Positions 62,807-64,000 of a stretch of DNA of 64,000 nt are shown here, piece after piece. The stretch is from NCBI GenBank assembly GCA_033557465.1, contig CM066033.1, positions 13,083,080-13,147,079 on the forward strand. Reading direction: 5' to 3'. Source of the stretch: Ichthyophis bannanicus (lineage: Eukaryota > Chordata > Amphibia > Gymnophiona > Ichthyophiidae). The notes below the pieces were generated by a model, which saw only the letters and a program-made list of their open reading frames with translations, did not search any database and was not told where the DNA came from. The first letter of the stretch is position 1; each line of letters begins with the position of its first letter. A program made the position numbers and the translations under genes.

Positions 62807-64000
62807 CTTTCGCAAAGAAGGGATTTTGGTCCACCCGTACCTCCACGACTGGCTGATCCATGCGAAGTCCAAGGCGGAGAGTCAGAAGGCGATGACCAGA
62901 TGGTTGGACTCCTAGGGGAGCTGGGGTGGGTTATCAATCTGGCAAGGAGTAGGTTGGTTCCCACTCAGGAAATTGAATATCTTGGGGCAAGGTTCGACAC
63001 CGGCAGGGGCAGGGTGTTCTTCCCGGTTCAGAGAGCAAGGGATCTGAGGCGCCTGGTGCAGCAGTTTCTTGCCTTGACTGCGCCTTCGACCTGGCATTAT
63101 TTACAGGTTCTGGGGACCATGGCGAAAATTATCGAGTTGGTGCCGTGGGCCAGAGCTCACATGCGGCCGCTTCAGCGAGCTCTACTCCGTCGATGGTCCC
63201 ATCAGCATCAACCCTTATCCGTGGTGCTCCCCTGCCCCTCAGCATCCAAGGGGGCTTTGCAGTGGTGGCTCTGCCCAGGGAACTTGGAGCGCGGAATGCC
63301 CTCAAGCCTCCGCAGTGGCTGCAGTTGACGATGGACGCCAGTCTGACTAGTTGGGGGGCTCACTGTTAGAGCCGTTTCACTCAGGGCCTCTGGAATGCAA
63401 TGGAAGCCCAGTGGTCCATCAACAGATTGGAGCTGCGGGTGGTAGCTTTAGCTCTCAAAGCATTCAAACATTGGGTCTGCCAGAGGGCGGTCCGGGTGCT
63501 GTCCAACAATGTGACCACAGTGGCCTATATCAATCATCAGGGCGACACGAGCAGTCCCCTATTGGAGGAGGAAGCGGAGATCCTGTTGCAGTGGGCCGAA
63601 GCCCATCTAACATCCTTGGAGGCGCAACATATGGCCGGGGTAGAAAACGTCAAGGCAGGCTACCTGAGCAGGTACAAAGTAGATCACGGCGAGTGGGAGC
63701 TTTGTCAGGAAGTGTACAAACAGGTGGTACAACGTTGGGGGGCTCCGTTCATGGATCTCATGGCTTGGTGGGAGTCAGCCAAGGCGAGCCGGTTCTTCAG
63801 CTGGAGAAAGGAAAGGATGTCGGAGGGCCTGGATGCTCTGGTTCAGAAATGGCCCATGGAGGGCTCCTGTATGTGTTTCCGCGTGGGCTCTCATAGGAAG
63901 GGTCCTGCAGCGAGCAGAGGCACACCAAGGGTTTGGGATTCTCATAGACTCAGACTGGCCGAGGCGGTCGTGGTATGCTGACCTCGTAAGGTTGCTGGCC
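62807..64000 (+). pseudogene. DIRS-B reverse transcriptase/RNase H, 3' half
   Basis: Continues the polymerase after the retrovirus: YLHDWLI at about 62,836-62,856 (canonical YLDDWL; first catalytic Asp is His), then EIEYLGARFDTGRGRVFF, HLQVLGTM-like blocks, and RNase H with LTMDASLTSWGAHC, INRLELRVVALALKAF, SNNVTTVAYINHQGD and VENVKAGYLSR (Asp replaced). The frame moves between 62,900-63,328, 63,145-63,369 and 63,400-63,981. It runs off the window end. Inactive. Confidence 0.82.

Larger units (their letters stand above)
48001..64000 (+). mobile_element. DIRS retrotransposon split by retrovirus (DIRS-B)
   Basis: Same subfamily as DIRS-A: left terminal repeat at 48,001-48,160 (agcgtccctacagtccagtc, cagcttggagactgagccca), gag-like region 49,440-50,940 (with a MITE at 50,217-50,673), reverse transcriptase 51,030-51,521. 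After the endogenous retrovirus the polymerase continues from 62,807 to the window end. The recombinase and right end lie beyond 64,000. Confidence 0.88.

Overview
This is vertebrate genomic DNA. Coding capacity is split by introns with consensus splice sites. Apart from one zinc-finger gene, nearly everything is retrotransposons and DNA transposons nested inside each other. The mix (several DIRS tyrosine-recombinase retrotransposons, CR1, L2-like, RTE/BovB-like and L1/Tx1-like LINEs, tRNA-derived SINEs with an L2-like tail, hAT and pogo/Tigger-type elements, a decayed endogenous retrovirus) fits an amphibian. A caecilian is my best guess, as an inference from element composition and not from a marker gene.

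Host gene. A KRAB-type C2H2 zinc-finger gene runs on the minus strand. A KRAB-B-like exon (43,380-43,481), a linker exon (38,005-38,112) and a finger exon (8,407 down to about 6,500) have matching phase-1 splice junctions. The introns are about 29.6 kb and 5.3 kb and consist largely of transposons. A hAT MITE cuts the finger exon after ten complete fingers. Further fingers at 1.5-6.6 kb are decayed and are split by an ORF1-only LINE with a six-unit tandem 5' region.

Layout. 1-8.4 kb: finger exon, decayed fingers, a four-copy unknown local repeat, a SINE and the ORF1-only LINE. 8.5-10.2 kb: L2-like LINE. 10.5-24.5 kb: pieces that read as one minus-strand CR1 element, interrupted by an L2-like LINE (itself hit by an LTR-like element that was hit by a Tigger-type transposon), a second ORF1 LINE fragment and a complete but dead DIRS element (DIRS-A). 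24.5-27.5 kb: RTE/BovB-like LINE. 27.6-29.0 kb: L2-like LINE. 29.0-37.9 kb: a hAT transposon carrying a nearly intact DIRS element (DIRS-C). 38.3-42.0 kb: an internally deleted DIRS (DIRS-E). 44.3-47.4 kb: a truncated DIRS-C relative (DIRS-D). 48.0 kb to the end: DIRS-B (same subfamily as DIRS-A), split by an endogenous retrovirus at 51.5-62.8 kb that in turn holds a MITE, a SINE tail and an almost full-length L1/Tx1-like LINE.

Most notable structures: the retrovirus ends in a large inverted duplication that includes 41 bp of flanking DIRS sequence, so it arose after integration; the ORF1-only LINE with 112-bp promoter-like repeats; the split KRAB-ZNF gene with a MITE-made C-terminus; and DIRS internal complementary regions that match both element ends. 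I found no clearly new multigene system. The novelty lies in the element architectures. All calls come from reading the sequence and from recalled family features; no database search was run.
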